In this document: positions 1 through 7,278 of the stretch, in pieces | Position numbering within the stretch: the stretch's first letter is position 1 | Layout of the letters: every line of letters starts with the position of its first letter | Assembly: GCA_964350135.1 (NCBI GenBank) | Contig: CAYGJN010000044.1 | Span: 1 to 19,548, forward strand | Length of the DNA stretch: 19,548 bases | From: CAYGJN01 sp964350135 | Lineage (GTDB): Bacteria > Bdellovibrionota > Bacteriovoracia > Bacteriovoracales > Bacteriovoracaceae | Direction of reading: 5' to 3' | Notes under the pieces: generated by a model | The model's database searches: none | Seen by the model: only the letters and a program-made list of their open reading frames with translations | What the model was told of the DNA's origin: nothing | Made by a program: the position numbers and the translations under genes

Positions 1-167
1 TGTTTAGATAAAAAACTCAAAATTAACTTCTCTGATTTGATGTCTGCCACTGTTGCAATATCACGATCATCTTTTTTGAAATGAATATGTTGCCTTTCAA
101 TTTTTTTTTGATAATCCAAAAGAACATCACCAACTTCATAGCAAAGTTCTTCTATTTTCCTGGCCAT
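1..167 (-). CDS. Inositol monophosphatase family protein, N-terminal fragment (runs off window)
   Basis: Fifty-five codons are visible from an ATG at 167 and the frame stays open to the window edge. The segment DIATVADIKSEKLI is the N-terminal helix and loop typical of the inositol monophosphatase/CysQ superfamily (family pattern D-x-x-T-x-A-D-x-x-S-E), which precedes the metal-binding motifs that would lie outside the window. The family removes phosphate from inositol phosphates, PAP or fructose-1,6-bisphosphate; which substrate applies cannot be told from this end. The start lies 10 bases past the yacG stop on the same strand, so it is probably the third gene of a short operon. No convincing Shine-Dalgarno precedes the ATG. 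The family call rests on one short motif. Confidence 0.6.
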   Translation of the reverse strand, partial: MARKIEELCYEVGDVLLDYQKKIERQHIHFKKDDRDIATVADIKSEKLILSFLSK

Positions 168-177
168 ATTTTGTAAT

Positions 178-402
178 TTAGTCTTCGATATTTTCATTAT
201 TCTTCTCTAGTTCTGATATTAGCTCTTCTACCTCTGATTCAGTTTGCGGCGAATATGCCACTGAGTAAGACTCATTAAACCAATGACCTAAATCTACCAT
301 TTTGCACCTTTTAGAGCAAAATGGTCGAGAGTCTGATGACCAATAATTAAACTCCTTCTCACATGTTCTACATTTAATAATAAGTGGCTCTTTTTTATCC
401 AT
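178..402 (-). CDS. yacG: Zinc-binding protein YacG (DNA gyrase inhibitor family)
   Basis: A 74-residue protein with a treble-clef zinc site: Cys11-x2-Cys14 and Cys29-x3-Cys33, followed by KMVDLGHWFNE, which matches the family's conserved RPFCSxRCKxxDLGxW signature. Length fits the family (about 65 residues plus a tail). In E. coli the protein binds GyrB and blocks DNA binding by gyrase; that role is family knowledge, not visible here. The C-terminal 20 residues are acidic. Its ATG overlaps the end of the upstream aminotransferase by 8 bases, so the two are probably translationally coupled. Confidence 0.9.
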   Translation of the reverse strand: MDKKEPLIIKCRTCEKEFNYWSSDSRPFCSKRCKMVDLGHWFNESYSVAYSPQTESEVEELISELEKNNENIED

Positions 403-1190
403 GCTCCAATGCCCATGCGAAAAATTGCTTCTTTAAGTTCTTAGAAATTTCAGATTTAAAATTTATCTTATCAATCTTATTTACTGTGGTCACCAACTTT
501 AGAGAGTTAGTAGTAAAAGCTTCATCAAAATTTACTAGTTCATCTAGATAAATATCTCTTTGATTAACCTTCAAACCATTTTTATTGGCGAAATATAAAA
601 AGCGATTTTGAGTAATACCCCAAAGTATCCAAGGTTTGTTTGCAGGCGTTAAAATTTCATCATCTTTTATNNNNNNNNNNCCCCCAGTGCCTACCCCACA
701 CCACATACCTCGACTCGTCCCAGCCCACAGAGAGATTTTCTATCTCTTTTCGATACCATGGCAGCTTAACATGCCCTCTTTCTAAAAACTCTTCTCTTTT
801 TTGAGTTGCTAGACTTACTTCATTTTCAGTCTGAACAAAACGACTCCCAAAACAAGCGATATGTGGAATTAAGTTCTTTGTTTTTCTTTTGGGACCAAGC
901 TCTTTGTCAGTTGAGAATAAATGAATCTTAAAAGAATAATTTTCAAGTCCTGGTAGTTGAGACTTTAATCGATCAAGTTTATTTTCTAAGAGGTTCTCGT
1001 CTGTATGAGGATAAAAATCCAGCCAACCTTTTTTAAGTCTTTTTTTATGAAACTCCCAAAAAAGGGCTTTCCCACTACAAATAAGACCAGTTGTAAAAAC
1101 ACTCTCTCCATACAAAAAACCTCTATTCATAAGAAGCTCTCTCTCAGAAAGTGGCCTATAAAAATCTTTTATAAAAAAACTACTGCTCAT
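395..1190 (-). CDS. Class IV (fold type IV) PLP aminotransferase, PabC-like, interrupted by an assembly gap
   Basis: Two reading frames either side of the N run belong to one gene. The N-terminal part (from ATG at 1190) has the family's N-terminal signature RGFLYGESVFTT at residues 23-34 and the probable PLP lysine Lys142 in HVKLPWYRK. The C-terminal part carries EILTPANKPWILWGITQNR and DEAFTTNSLKLV, the cofactor-phosphate and substrate-loop motifs. The family includes 4-amino-4-deoxychorismate lyase (PabC), branched-chain and D-amino-acid aminotransferases. The lysine context resembles PabC most, but specificity is not settled. The two halves are in different frames because the gap length is a placeholder. 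The region expected to hold the E-G-x-x-S-N-I-F strand is missing or corrupted. A GGGG tract lies 6 bases upstream of the ATG. Confidence 0.72.
671..680. other. Assembly gap (10 N)
   Basis: Ten N in a row inside the class IV aminotransferase. The 46 bases next to it (681-726) are about two-thirds G+C, start with a run of C, and translate to residues that do not fit the family, so the contig end is probably low quality. The flanking reading frames are offset, so the true gap is unlikely to be exactly 10 bases. Confidence 0.95.
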
Positions 1191-1207
1191 TTAAACCCCA
1201 AGGCTTG

Positions 1208-1213
1208 ATTATA
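1208..1213 (-). promoter_or_regulatory. Possible -10 box for the aminotransferase-yacG operon
   Basis: A perfect TATAAT reads leftward here, 17 bases before the ATG at 1190, giving a start site near 1201 and a leader of about 10 bases. No good -35 box is present at the right distance, so this is tentative. Confidence 0.35.
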
Positions 1214-1256
1214 GTATTAATTCTATGTTCTGGCCGAAATGGGCAGCGCAGCATGA

Positions 1257-1283
1257 TTGATAAAACACGGCCTAAATGATAAT
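1257..1283 (+). promoter_or_regulatory. Possible promoter of the IlvC-like/pan/coa operon
   Basis: TTGATA at 1257-1262 (4 to 5 matches to a -35 box) is followed after 15 bases by GATAAT at 1278-1283. The spacer is short for sigma70, so confidence is low. It is the only fair candidate in the 120-base divergent gap, and the operon must start here because the neighbouring gene runs the other way. Confidence 0.3.
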
Positions 1284-1310
1284 TCTTGATGCTGCTCAAA
1301 AAGGATTTGC

Positions 1311-2237
1311 ATGGAAGAAACTTGGGACTTTTATATTTATGGCTTTGGGAATCAGGCGAGGGCCTGGGCCGCCAATTTATTGGACAATAATAGGACCCCT
1401 AAAATTGTCTTAAGAAGTTTTGAAAGCTCCAGCTACAAAGAAGCGTTGAGTTTAGGTTATGAAGTTTGCACTGAAACAAGTTTACCTAAAACTTCAATCA
1501 GCATAGCACTTTTAACTCCGGATAATACTCATCTTGAAATTCTTGAACGACTTAATCTTAGTAAGGGCTCCCAGGTTGTTTATGCTCATGGTATATCAGT
1601 CTTTCAAAACAAATTAGATCAAAAATTTTCTCATATATCTCACCTTTTATTGGCACCGAAAGCTATTGCTAGTGAACTACGCTCAAGGTGTAAACAGAGA
1701 CTCTGGATACCTGCAGCCTTTAGTTTAGAGTTCTCAAAAAGAACTGATGATTATGAACTGCTCTGTCTAATAAAGGAATTGATTGGCATTACACATTGGA
1801 CAATGAGTTCATTTGAACAAGAATTTAAGACAGATCTTTTTTCAGAACAAACTCTTCTTTGCAATGCTTTACCTATTATTATTGAAAAGTCCTTTGAATA
1901 CCTTGTTAGCAAGGGCATTGATTCAAAGCTTGCATATTTTGAGACATTGGTAGAGAGCAAATTTATTGTAGATACTTTATTTGAACAAGGATACTCAAAA
2001 TTCTTTGAGCTTATCAGCCCCTTGGCATTAGTTGGTGGACATAAAGGTTCTGATAAAGTGAATCAATTTGACTGGAATAAATTATTTGATGAACTCTGGG
2101 CCGATATAGATCAAAATCATTTTATAGAACAATATGAAAAAACTAATATTGAGGACCTAAGAACAGAAATAAAAAATAAGTACGCGAATAGTTCTATCCA
2201 AAACCTATTTGAAGAGTTGCAAAATAATGAAAGATAA
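1311..2237 (+). CDS. IlvC-like (ketol-acid reductoisomerase family) NADP-dependent reductase, probable ketopantoate reductase
   Basis: A 308-residue homologue of class I KARI. Visible parts: a Rossmann loop YGFGNQARAWAANL (10-23) with a G-x-G-x-x-A pattern where KARI has G-x-G-x-x-G; Arg35 and Ser39 where KARI binds the NADPH phosphate; AHG at 92-94 and APK at 115-117, the usual catalytic His and Lys context; DLFSEQ (175-180) and YFETLVES (209-216), giving the four metal ligands Asp175, Glu179, Glu211 and Glu215; and Ser236 at the KARI substrate-serine position. It lacks about 15 residues at the N-terminus compared with typical IlvC and is strongly divergent. It heads an operon of panB, coaX, coaBC and panC with no panE. 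IlvC is known to reduce ketopantoate in some bacteria, so I infer that this is its main job here. AAGGA lies 6 bases before the ATG. Confidence 0.8.
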   Translation: MEETWDFYIYGFGNQARAWAANLLDNNRTPKIVLRSFESSSYKEALSLGYEVCTETSLPKTSISIALLTPDNTHLEILERLNLSKGSQVVYAHGISVFQNKLDQKFSHISHLLLAPKAIASELRSRCKQRLWIPAAFSLEFSKRTDDYELLCLIKELIGITHWTMSSFEQEFKTDLFSEQTLLCNALPIIIEKSFEYLVSKGIDSKLAYFETLVESKFIVDTLFEQGYSKFFELISPLALVGGHKGSDKVNQFDWNKLFDELWADIDQNHFIEQYEKTNIEDLRTEIKNKYANSSIQNLFEELQNNER

Positions 2238-3048
2238 AAGAAATAATTTAAGAACCTTGCGAAAAGAGAATTTATCAGAACGCAAAGTTTCAATGCTAAC
2301 TTGCTATGACTACCAAATGGCGACATTGCTCAATGAAACCGAGCTTGACCTTATTCTTGTGGGAGACAGTCTTGGCAATGTTGTTCTTGGTCTTGATACA
2401 ACTATTCAAGTTACACCTGAACAAATGATACTTTTTACCTCAGCTGTTGTTCGAGGTGCGCCTAATAAATTTGTTATTGTGGACATTCCTTTTGGTGTTA
2501 CTAATACTTTTGAAAAAGGAGTCCTTACTGTAACAGAGATTTTTCAAAAAACAGCAGCCCAAGCAGTTAAAATTGAAGGAGCTGACCATAATAAACTTCA
2601 GATTATTGAACGCCTTGTAAGTTCCGGAATTCCAGTGATGGGACATATTGGTTTAATGCCTCAGTCTGTCCATGGACAGGGTGGCTATTATACTCATGGA
2701 AAAACTGACTTAAATAAAAAAAGATTACTAACAGAGGCCCAAGCATTACAAGAAGCTGGTGCTTTTGCTCTCGTACTAGAATGTATCGACCCTATTGTTG
2801 CAAAAGAAATTACTGATACACTTAATATTCTTACAATAGGTATTGGCTCAGGGGACTTTGTAGGTGGTCAGGTACTTGTAAGCAACGATCTTTTAAAAAA
2901 TGGAAAACATCTCCCTCCATCTTTTTGTGAACCACTTGTTGATTTATATGAAATTAAAAAAGAAGCAGTGAATAGATTTATAGCCAAACAAAACACAAAC
3001 ACTCCAGGAAATAAATATGTCGGAATCAATTCTGCACCTTACTCTTGA
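2227..3048 (+). CDS. panB: 3-methyl-2-oxobutanoate hydroxymethyltransferase
   Basis: Transfers a hydroxymethyl group from 5,10-methylene-THF to 2-ketoisovalerate to make ketopantoate, the first committed step to pantothenate. From the ATG at 2227 the protein has 273 residues, near the family length. Metal and active-site residues are present: Asp47 in VGDS, Asp86 in DIPFG, Lys115 and Glu117 in VKIEG, His140 in PVMGHIGLMPQSVH, and Glu185 in LVLEC; TIGIGSG is also conserved. A TTG at 2209 would extend it by 6 codons but has no ribosome site, while GAAGAG lies about 10 bases before the ATG. It overlaps the preceding gene by 11 bases and the next by 32. The reductase needed to use its product is presumably the gene just upstream. 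Confidence 0.95.
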   Translation: MKDKRNNLRTLRKENLSERKVSMLTCYDYQMATLLNETELDLILVGDSLGNVVLGLDTTIQVTPEQMILFTSAVVRGAPNKFVIVDIPFGVTNTFEKGVLTVTEIFQKTAAQAVKIEGADHNKLQIIERLVSSGIPVMGHIGLMPQSVHGQGGYYTHGKTDLNKKRLLTEAQALQEAGAFALVLECIDPIVAKEITDTLNILTIGIGSGDFVGGQVLVSNDLLKNGKHLPPSFCEPLVDLYEIKKEAVNRFIAKQNTNTPGNKYVGINSAPYS

Positions 3049-3781
3049 TAACGGAAACTCAAACCCTCATGTTGGAATTTTTAGAGGCCATTCGTTAGAA
3101 GGACTTCTGACGATGGAAGAGTTTTTACGTTCATACTCTCTTTCAGATCTCAAGAAAAGAAATATTCCAGTGGCCATCTCTAATGTAGGGAGTGGACTTG
3201 ATAAACTTGCTGAACTTAAAGAGACTATTATTACTTTTGATAACTTTCTATGTGACGGTAAATTTCTGGATATGAAGACGGAATATGCTCAAACAATTGG
3301 AAACGACAGACTTTTTCAATCTTATTACGTGTTTAAACAGGAAATTTATAATCAAAAATCTAAGATTCTCTTAATTGACTCAGGGACTTTCACAACTCTA
3401 GATTATATTACTTTTGAAGGACATCTTGGAGGACATATTATCCCTGGTGTAAATATTCTAGCTGAGGGTTATAGAAGAGGCGCTCTCTTGTCAGAGCCTA
3501 CAACTAATGAACTTATGGGACAACGGTTTGAAATACCCAAAACAACAAAGTCTGCAATTTGTAATGGCGCTGCACTTTTGATTAAATCATTTCTTGATAA
3601 GGCCATCTCTAATTTTAAACCAACTCAAATAATAATTACTGGTGGACGATTTGAGTTAATCGAAAGCCTAATCGACTCAAATAAGCCTAAAGTCCAAGTT
3701 AAAACAGCACCTAATCTTATTCATCACTCCCTAAGTTATTTAATTTCTAAGTCACCAGGGCGTAAAGAGAAAGTACAATGA
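3017..3781 (+). CDS. coaX: Type III pantothenate kinase
   Basis: Phosphorylates pantothenate at the entry to CoA synthesis. The 254-residue protein has the ASKHA-fold phosphate loop DNGNSN at 11-16 (family D-x-G-N-T/S-N), GNDR at 95-98 with the likely catalytic Asp97, DSGTFTTLD at 121-129 and GGHIIPG at 138-144. The second glycine-rich loop IITGG is near the C-terminus. Type III kinases typically need a monovalent cation and resist CoA feedback (family knowledge). AGGAA precedes the ATG by 6 bases, inside panB, so the start is well supported despite the 32-base overlap. The first motif differs from the usual D-I-G-N and the protein is rather divergent, but motif order is complete. Confidence 0.88.
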   Translation: MSESILHLTLDNGNSNPHVGIFRGHSLEGLLTMEEFLRSYSLSDLKKRNIPVAISNVGSGLDKLAELKETIITFDNFLCDGKFLDMKTEYAQTIGNDRLFQSYYVFKQEIYNQKSKILLIDSGTFTTLDYITFEGHLGGHIIPGVNILAEGYRRGALLSEPTTNELMGQRFEIPKTTKSAICNGAALLIKSFLDKAISNFKPTQIIITGGRFELIESLIDSNKPKVQVKTAPNLIHHSLSYLISKSPGRKEKVQ

Positions 3782-4998
3782 AAATAATTTTAGGTGTTAC
3801 AGGTAGTATCTCAGCCTATAAAGCCTATGACATTTGCCGTGAACTTATAAAAGCAGAGCATGAAGTTAAAGTTGTGTTAACTAGAGGAAGCTTGGAGTTT
3901 ATTAACCCTAAAACATTTTATTATTTGGGTGCTTCACAAACTTTCTCACCAGACGATGACTTCAATGCAAAGAAATTTAACTCTCAGGAAGTTCTGCATA
4001 TAAACCTCTGTCGATGGGCCGATAGAATTGTTATTGCTCCCCTTAGTGCTAATACTCTTAACTCTCTAGGGCAAGGTAAAGCATCTAATCTTTTAGAGAA
4101 TATTGTTCTCGCTTCGTGGGATAAAAGTATTCTCTTGTTTCCAGCAATGAATACTAAGATGCTAGAAAATCCAATTACTCAACTCTCTTTAAATAATCTG
4201 AAGAAATACCCACAACTTATTAATTATGGCTCTCAGGTAGGAACACTACTTTGTAAGGAACAGGGAGAGGGCAAGCTTTTAGACACCCAAGAAATTGTAG
4301 CTCTTATAGAAACGACTCCATTAAAAATCGAATCTAAAAAAGTTCTTATCACAACTGGTGCAACTCAATCTCCTATTGACCCTATTCGTTTTTTAACAAA
4401 TGCCTCATCAGGAAAGACAGGGCTTCATCTTATGAGAGAGTTCTTAAGCAAAGGCTACCAAGTTACCTTGGTCGCAGGAAGAGACTCTATTGCAGAGATC
4501 GATCTTTTTAAAAGACACCCTAGGGCCAAGATTATAAGAGTCTACACTACTCGAGAAATGAGCAATGTAGTTAAGGAGTATTTTGAGAGCTCTGATATTT
4601 ATATCTCAAGTGCTGCTATCAATGATTTTGAGTTTGAAACTTCTAATGAAAAAATTAAAAAAAATAATGTCTCTGATCAATTACTGATTAAAAGAACACC
4701 TGATATTTTAAAAGAAGTGCTTAGCACTAAGCGCCATCAAAAAATTATAGGCTTTGCTGCTGAGACTAAGCTTGATGAAAAAATCATCCAAGACAAACTT
4801 CAAAATAAACAAGTTGATCTTTTAGTTGCCAACCAAGTTCATGGTGGCAATATCGATAGAGAACGAATGGGTTTTTCTCAAAATGGTGGAGACTACTACC
4901 TTTACGAGAAAAATCATCTTATCGAATCTAAAAAGCTAAGCAAGCAAGAACTAGCTAAATATATTTTCAAATGGTGTGAGGCAAATGGAAGTAATTAA
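3778..4998 (+). CDS. coaBC: Bifunctional phosphopantothenoylcysteine decarboxylase / phosphopantothenate-cysteine ligase
   Basis: Adds cysteine to 4'-phosphopantothenate and decarboxylates the product to 4'-phosphopantetheine. The 406-residue protein has the full two-domain layout. The flavin-binding CoaC half (1-180) starts with GVTGSISAYK and has the active His74 in LHINLCRWAD, PAMN at 122-125 and the flexible-flap Cys159 in LLCKEQGEGK. The CoaB half (185-406) has TTGATQSPIDPIRFLTNASSGKTG with the conserved Asn208, the KIKK motif at 292-295, and IGFAAET. It starts at an ATGA overlap with coaX, which indicates coupled translation. Confidence 0.95.
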   Translation: MKIILGVTGSISAYKAYDICRELIKAEHEVKVVLTRGSLEFINPKTFYYLGASQTFSPDDDFNAKKFNSQEVLHINLCRWADRIVIAPLSANTLNSLGQGKASNLLENIVLASWDKSILLFPAMNTKMLENPITQLSLNNLKKYPQLINYGSQVGTLLCKEQGEGKLLDTQEIVALIETTPLKIESKKVLITTGATQSPIDPIRFLTNASSGKTGLHLMREFLSKGYQVTLVAGRDSIAEIDLFKRHPRAKIIRVYTTREMSNVVKEYFESSDIYISSAAINDFEFETSNEKIKKNNVSDQLLIKRTPDILKEVLSTKRHQKIIGFAAETKLDEKIIQDKLQNKQVDLLVANQVHGGNIDRERMGFSQNGGDYYLYEKNHLIESKKLSKQELAKYIFKWCEANGSN

Positions 4999-5818
4999 AA
5001 CAAAGATTGAACTACGCAGTTATAGATCCAACCTTGAAGGCTCAATAGGCTTTATTCCTACAATGGGAAATTTACATAATGGCCATTTATCTTTAATAGA
5101 AGCTTCCCTTGCGCAAGATGACCATACTGTTGTTAGTATTTTTGTAAACCCAACTCAATTTGGACCAGGTGAAGATTTTGACCTCTACCCTAGAACTTTA
5201 GATGAGGATCTCGAAACACTGTCCAATCTTAGTAGTAAAATTATTGTCTTTACGCCACAGGATATGACCGAGGTCTACCCAAAAGGATTTAGTACTACGA
5301 TAAGCCTTGGAGAAAAAACACAAATACTTTGTGGAAAGACTCGCCCCCATCACTTTGATGGAGTGACAACTGTTGTCTACAAACTTTTTAATTTAGTTCA
5401 ACCACACCATGCTTATTTTGGTGAGAAAGACTATCAACAATTTTTTCTTATCAAAAAAATGGTCCTCGACTTAGAACTTAATACTAGAGTTATCGGACTT
5501 CCAATTATACGTGCAAAGGATAACCTTGCTCTTTCAAGTAGAAATAAAAACTTGAAAGACAATGAACGAGACCAGGCCTTAAAACTTTTTTATGCATTAA
5601 CTGAAGTAGAGAAATCTCTTCGATCTGAAGGTCTTAAAGAAGCACAGAAATATTGTATAAATTTTCTTATGGATAATGATTTTGAATATTTAGAAATTAA
5701 TAACCAGGAAGACCTTGAAACTTTTAATCCAGACTTAAAAGATTATATTATTCTGGGAGCCGTTAAAATTGGTAAGACTAGACTTATTGATAATATAAAG
5801 GGATCCCTTGAAACTTGA
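4985..5818 (+). CDS. panC: Pantothenate synthetase (pantoate-beta-alanine ligase)
   Basis: Condenses pantoate and beta-alanine using ATP. It has 277 residues from ATG 4985; the HIGH-like motif PTMGNLHNGH is at 25-34, followed by FVNPTQFGPGEDFDLYPR, HFDGVTTVVYKLFNLVQP, FGEKDYQQ at 145-152 and the KMSKS-like segment LALSSRN at 181-187. All are family hallmarks. A GTG at 4976 is in frame but has no ribosome site. GAGG sits just before the ATG, although only 3 bases away. It overlaps coaBC by 14 bases. No panD (the aspartate decarboxylase that makes beta-alanine) is in the window. Confidence 0.95.
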   Translation: MEVIKTKIELRSYRSNLEGSIGFIPTMGNLHNGHLSLIEASLAQDDHTVVSIFVNPTQFGPGEDFDLYPRTLDEDLETLSNLSSKIIVFTPQDMTEVYPKGFSTTISLGEKTQILCGKTRPHHFDGVTTVVYKLFNLVQPHHAYFGEKDYQQFFLIKKMVLDLELNTRVIGLPIIRAKDNLALSSRNKNLKDNERDQALKLFYALTEVEKSLRSEGLKEAQKYCINFLMDNDFEYLEINNQEDLETFNPDLKDYIILGAVKIGKTRLIDNIKGSLET

Positions 5819-7109
5819 AGATTTAGAAATTAAACCAGGAACTAAGGTTGCAACTGTTTCTATTGTAAGCCCTAAGTTCACAGGACATTCAACAGATGAA
5901 GAAAGCGAGCATTCTTTAAGTGAGCTTAATGAGCTCTGTAGAACTCTTGGGCTTGAAAACTTAGGCCAATTTATTCAAAAGAAAAAAGATATAGACCCAG
6001 CCACAGTTCTTGGAGTGGGAAAGCTAGAGGAGATCTCCCAAATTGTACAAGAGCAAGGATGTGAAATACTTGTTTTTGATTTTGAACTTACTGCAAGTCA
6101 AATGAGAAATATAAAGCATGTAACAGGAATCCCTGTTATGGATAGAGTCAATATTATTCTTGAAATTTTTGCACATCATGCCAGGACCAATGAGGCTAAG
6201 GTGCAAGTCGAAATATCTCGCCTTGAATACCTTCTACCAAGACTTTCCAGTCTTTGGACTCACTTTACCAGACAAAAAGGTGGTATTGGTCTTAAAGGTG
6301 AAGGGGAGCAACAACTTGAGCTTGACCGACGTCTTGTTAGGGCGAGGATTCAGTTTCTTAAAAAACAATTAAAAACCCTTTCAAAGTCGAGAAAAGAGCA
6401 AAGAAAGAACAGACAAAGGAAAACCGTCACTGCTGCCCTTGTTGGCTATACAAATGCTGGAAAGTCTTCTCTTATGAATAGACTTTGCCACGTAGATGTT
6501 TTGTCTGAGAATAAGTTATTTGCCACTTTAGACTCAACATTTCGAACCCTCAACCCAGACAGCAAGCCTCCAATGCTTTTAATTGATACAGTTGGTTTCA
6601 TTCAAAACTTACCCAGTTCACTTATCAACGGATTCAAATCAACCCTAGACTCTGCCCTAGAGGCCGAGTTGCTTTTGATTGTATGTGATATTAGTGACCC
6701 ACATTACGAGTCCCATCTTGAAGTGACTCAAAAGGTATTGGCCGAGTTAGGAATAGAGGATAAACAACAATTTATAGTTTTTAACAAAAGGGATCTTAAT
6801 AAGGATCTTTTAAGAGAAAAGATTGCTCTTAAGAAGTATCCTAATAGTTTCTCAATCTCCACACTTTATGAAGATGATATAAAGTCTCTTAGAGATTATA
6901 TTATTGAGCATTTTTTGGATAAACAGGACCTCTATGAGCTTTTCATCCCTTACACTAAAGGAGATGCCCATTCTAAGGTTGCGAGCAAGACTAATATCCT
7001 TATGACCCAACACCATGAAGATGGCATCTTTTATAAAGTCCAAACACCTGATTTTATTTTTGATTCCCTTGGATTAAAAGACTTTCTTACGGGACTCGAC
7101 ACTAAATAA
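5808..7109 (+). CDS. hflX: Ribosome-associated GTPase HflX
   Basis: A 433-residue GTPase that in other bacteria binds the 50S subunit and splits stalled or hibernating ribosomes. The N-terminal HflX domain (about 1-200) has the GVGKLEEI stretch and GGIGLKGEGEQQLELDRR at 158-175. A basic coiled linker precedes the G domain: G1 GYTNAGKS at 213-220, switch ATLDSTFR, G3 DTVGF at 260-264 and G4 NKRD at 326-329. The start is TTG at 5808, chosen because AAAGGGA lies 4 bases upstream. The gene overlaps panC by 11 bases. It has no obvious metabolic link to CoA synthesis and is probably just co-transcribed. Confidence 0.93.
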   Translation: MKLEDLEIKPGTKVATVSIVSPKFTGHSTDEESEHSLSELNELCRTLGLENLGQFIQKKKDIDPATVLGVGKLEEISQIVQEQGCEILVFDFELTASQMRNIKHVTGIPVMDRVNIILEIFAHHARTNEAKVQVEISRLEYLLPRLSSLWTHFTRQKGGIGLKGEGEQQLELDRRLVRARIQFLKKQLKTLSKSRKEQRKNRQRKTVTAALVGYTNAGKSSLMNRLCHVDVLSENKLFATLDSTFRTLNPDSKPPMLLIDTVGFIQNLPSSLINGFKSTLDSALEAELLLIVCDISDPHYESHLEVTQKVLAELGIEDKQQFIVFNKRDLNKDLLREKIALKKYPNSFSISTLYEDDIKSLRDYIIEHFLDKQDLYELFIPYTKGDAHSKVASKTNILMTQHHEDGIFYKVQTPDFIFDSLGLKDFLTGLDTK

Positions 7110-7112
7110 TTG

Positions 7113-7208
7113 CTAAGAAAAAATATCCGTTCTTAAATAAAAGACAAGGAAAAAGAAGAGCAGCACGAGGATAATCCCTCCGATCATAATGATAAAATCT
7201 TTTTTCAT
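7113..7208 (-). CDS. Small single-span membrane protein, 31 residues
   Basis: A short frame of 31 codons from ATG 7208 to TAG 7113. The product starts MKKDFIIMIGG, continues with an unbroken hydrophobic stretch of about 20 residues rich in Ile, Leu, Val and Phe, and ends YLRTDIFS. Positive charge at the N-terminus and Arg after the span are what a single transmembrane peptide would show. GGAG lies 5 bases before the ATG, an optimal ribosome site, and a perfect TATAAT reads leftward at 7243-7238, about 30 bases upstream. The stop is 3 bases from the hflX stop, tail to tail. I recognise no family. The size and ribosome site make it credible but it has not been shown to be expressed. Confidence 0.6.
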   Translation of the reverse strand: MKKDFIIMIGGIILVLLFFFLVFYLRTDIFS

Positions 7209-7278
7209 AAAGGCTCCATTTTCAATCGCTCTTCGTTATTATATGGTAACTTAAATAAATTCTTTGTTAAGGAAAACT

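Noticed and set aside
1005..1208. Plus-strand 67-codon frame antisense to the aminotransferase
   Set aside because: It has no ribosome site or family features, and the opposite strand carries clear aminotransferase motifs.
1311..2237. Calling the first operon gene simply ilvC
   Set aside because: The chain is much more divergent than ordinary IlvC, is shortened at the N-terminus, and its neighbours are pantothenate/CoA genes rather than ilvB, ilvN or leuA, so a plain IlvC name would mislead.
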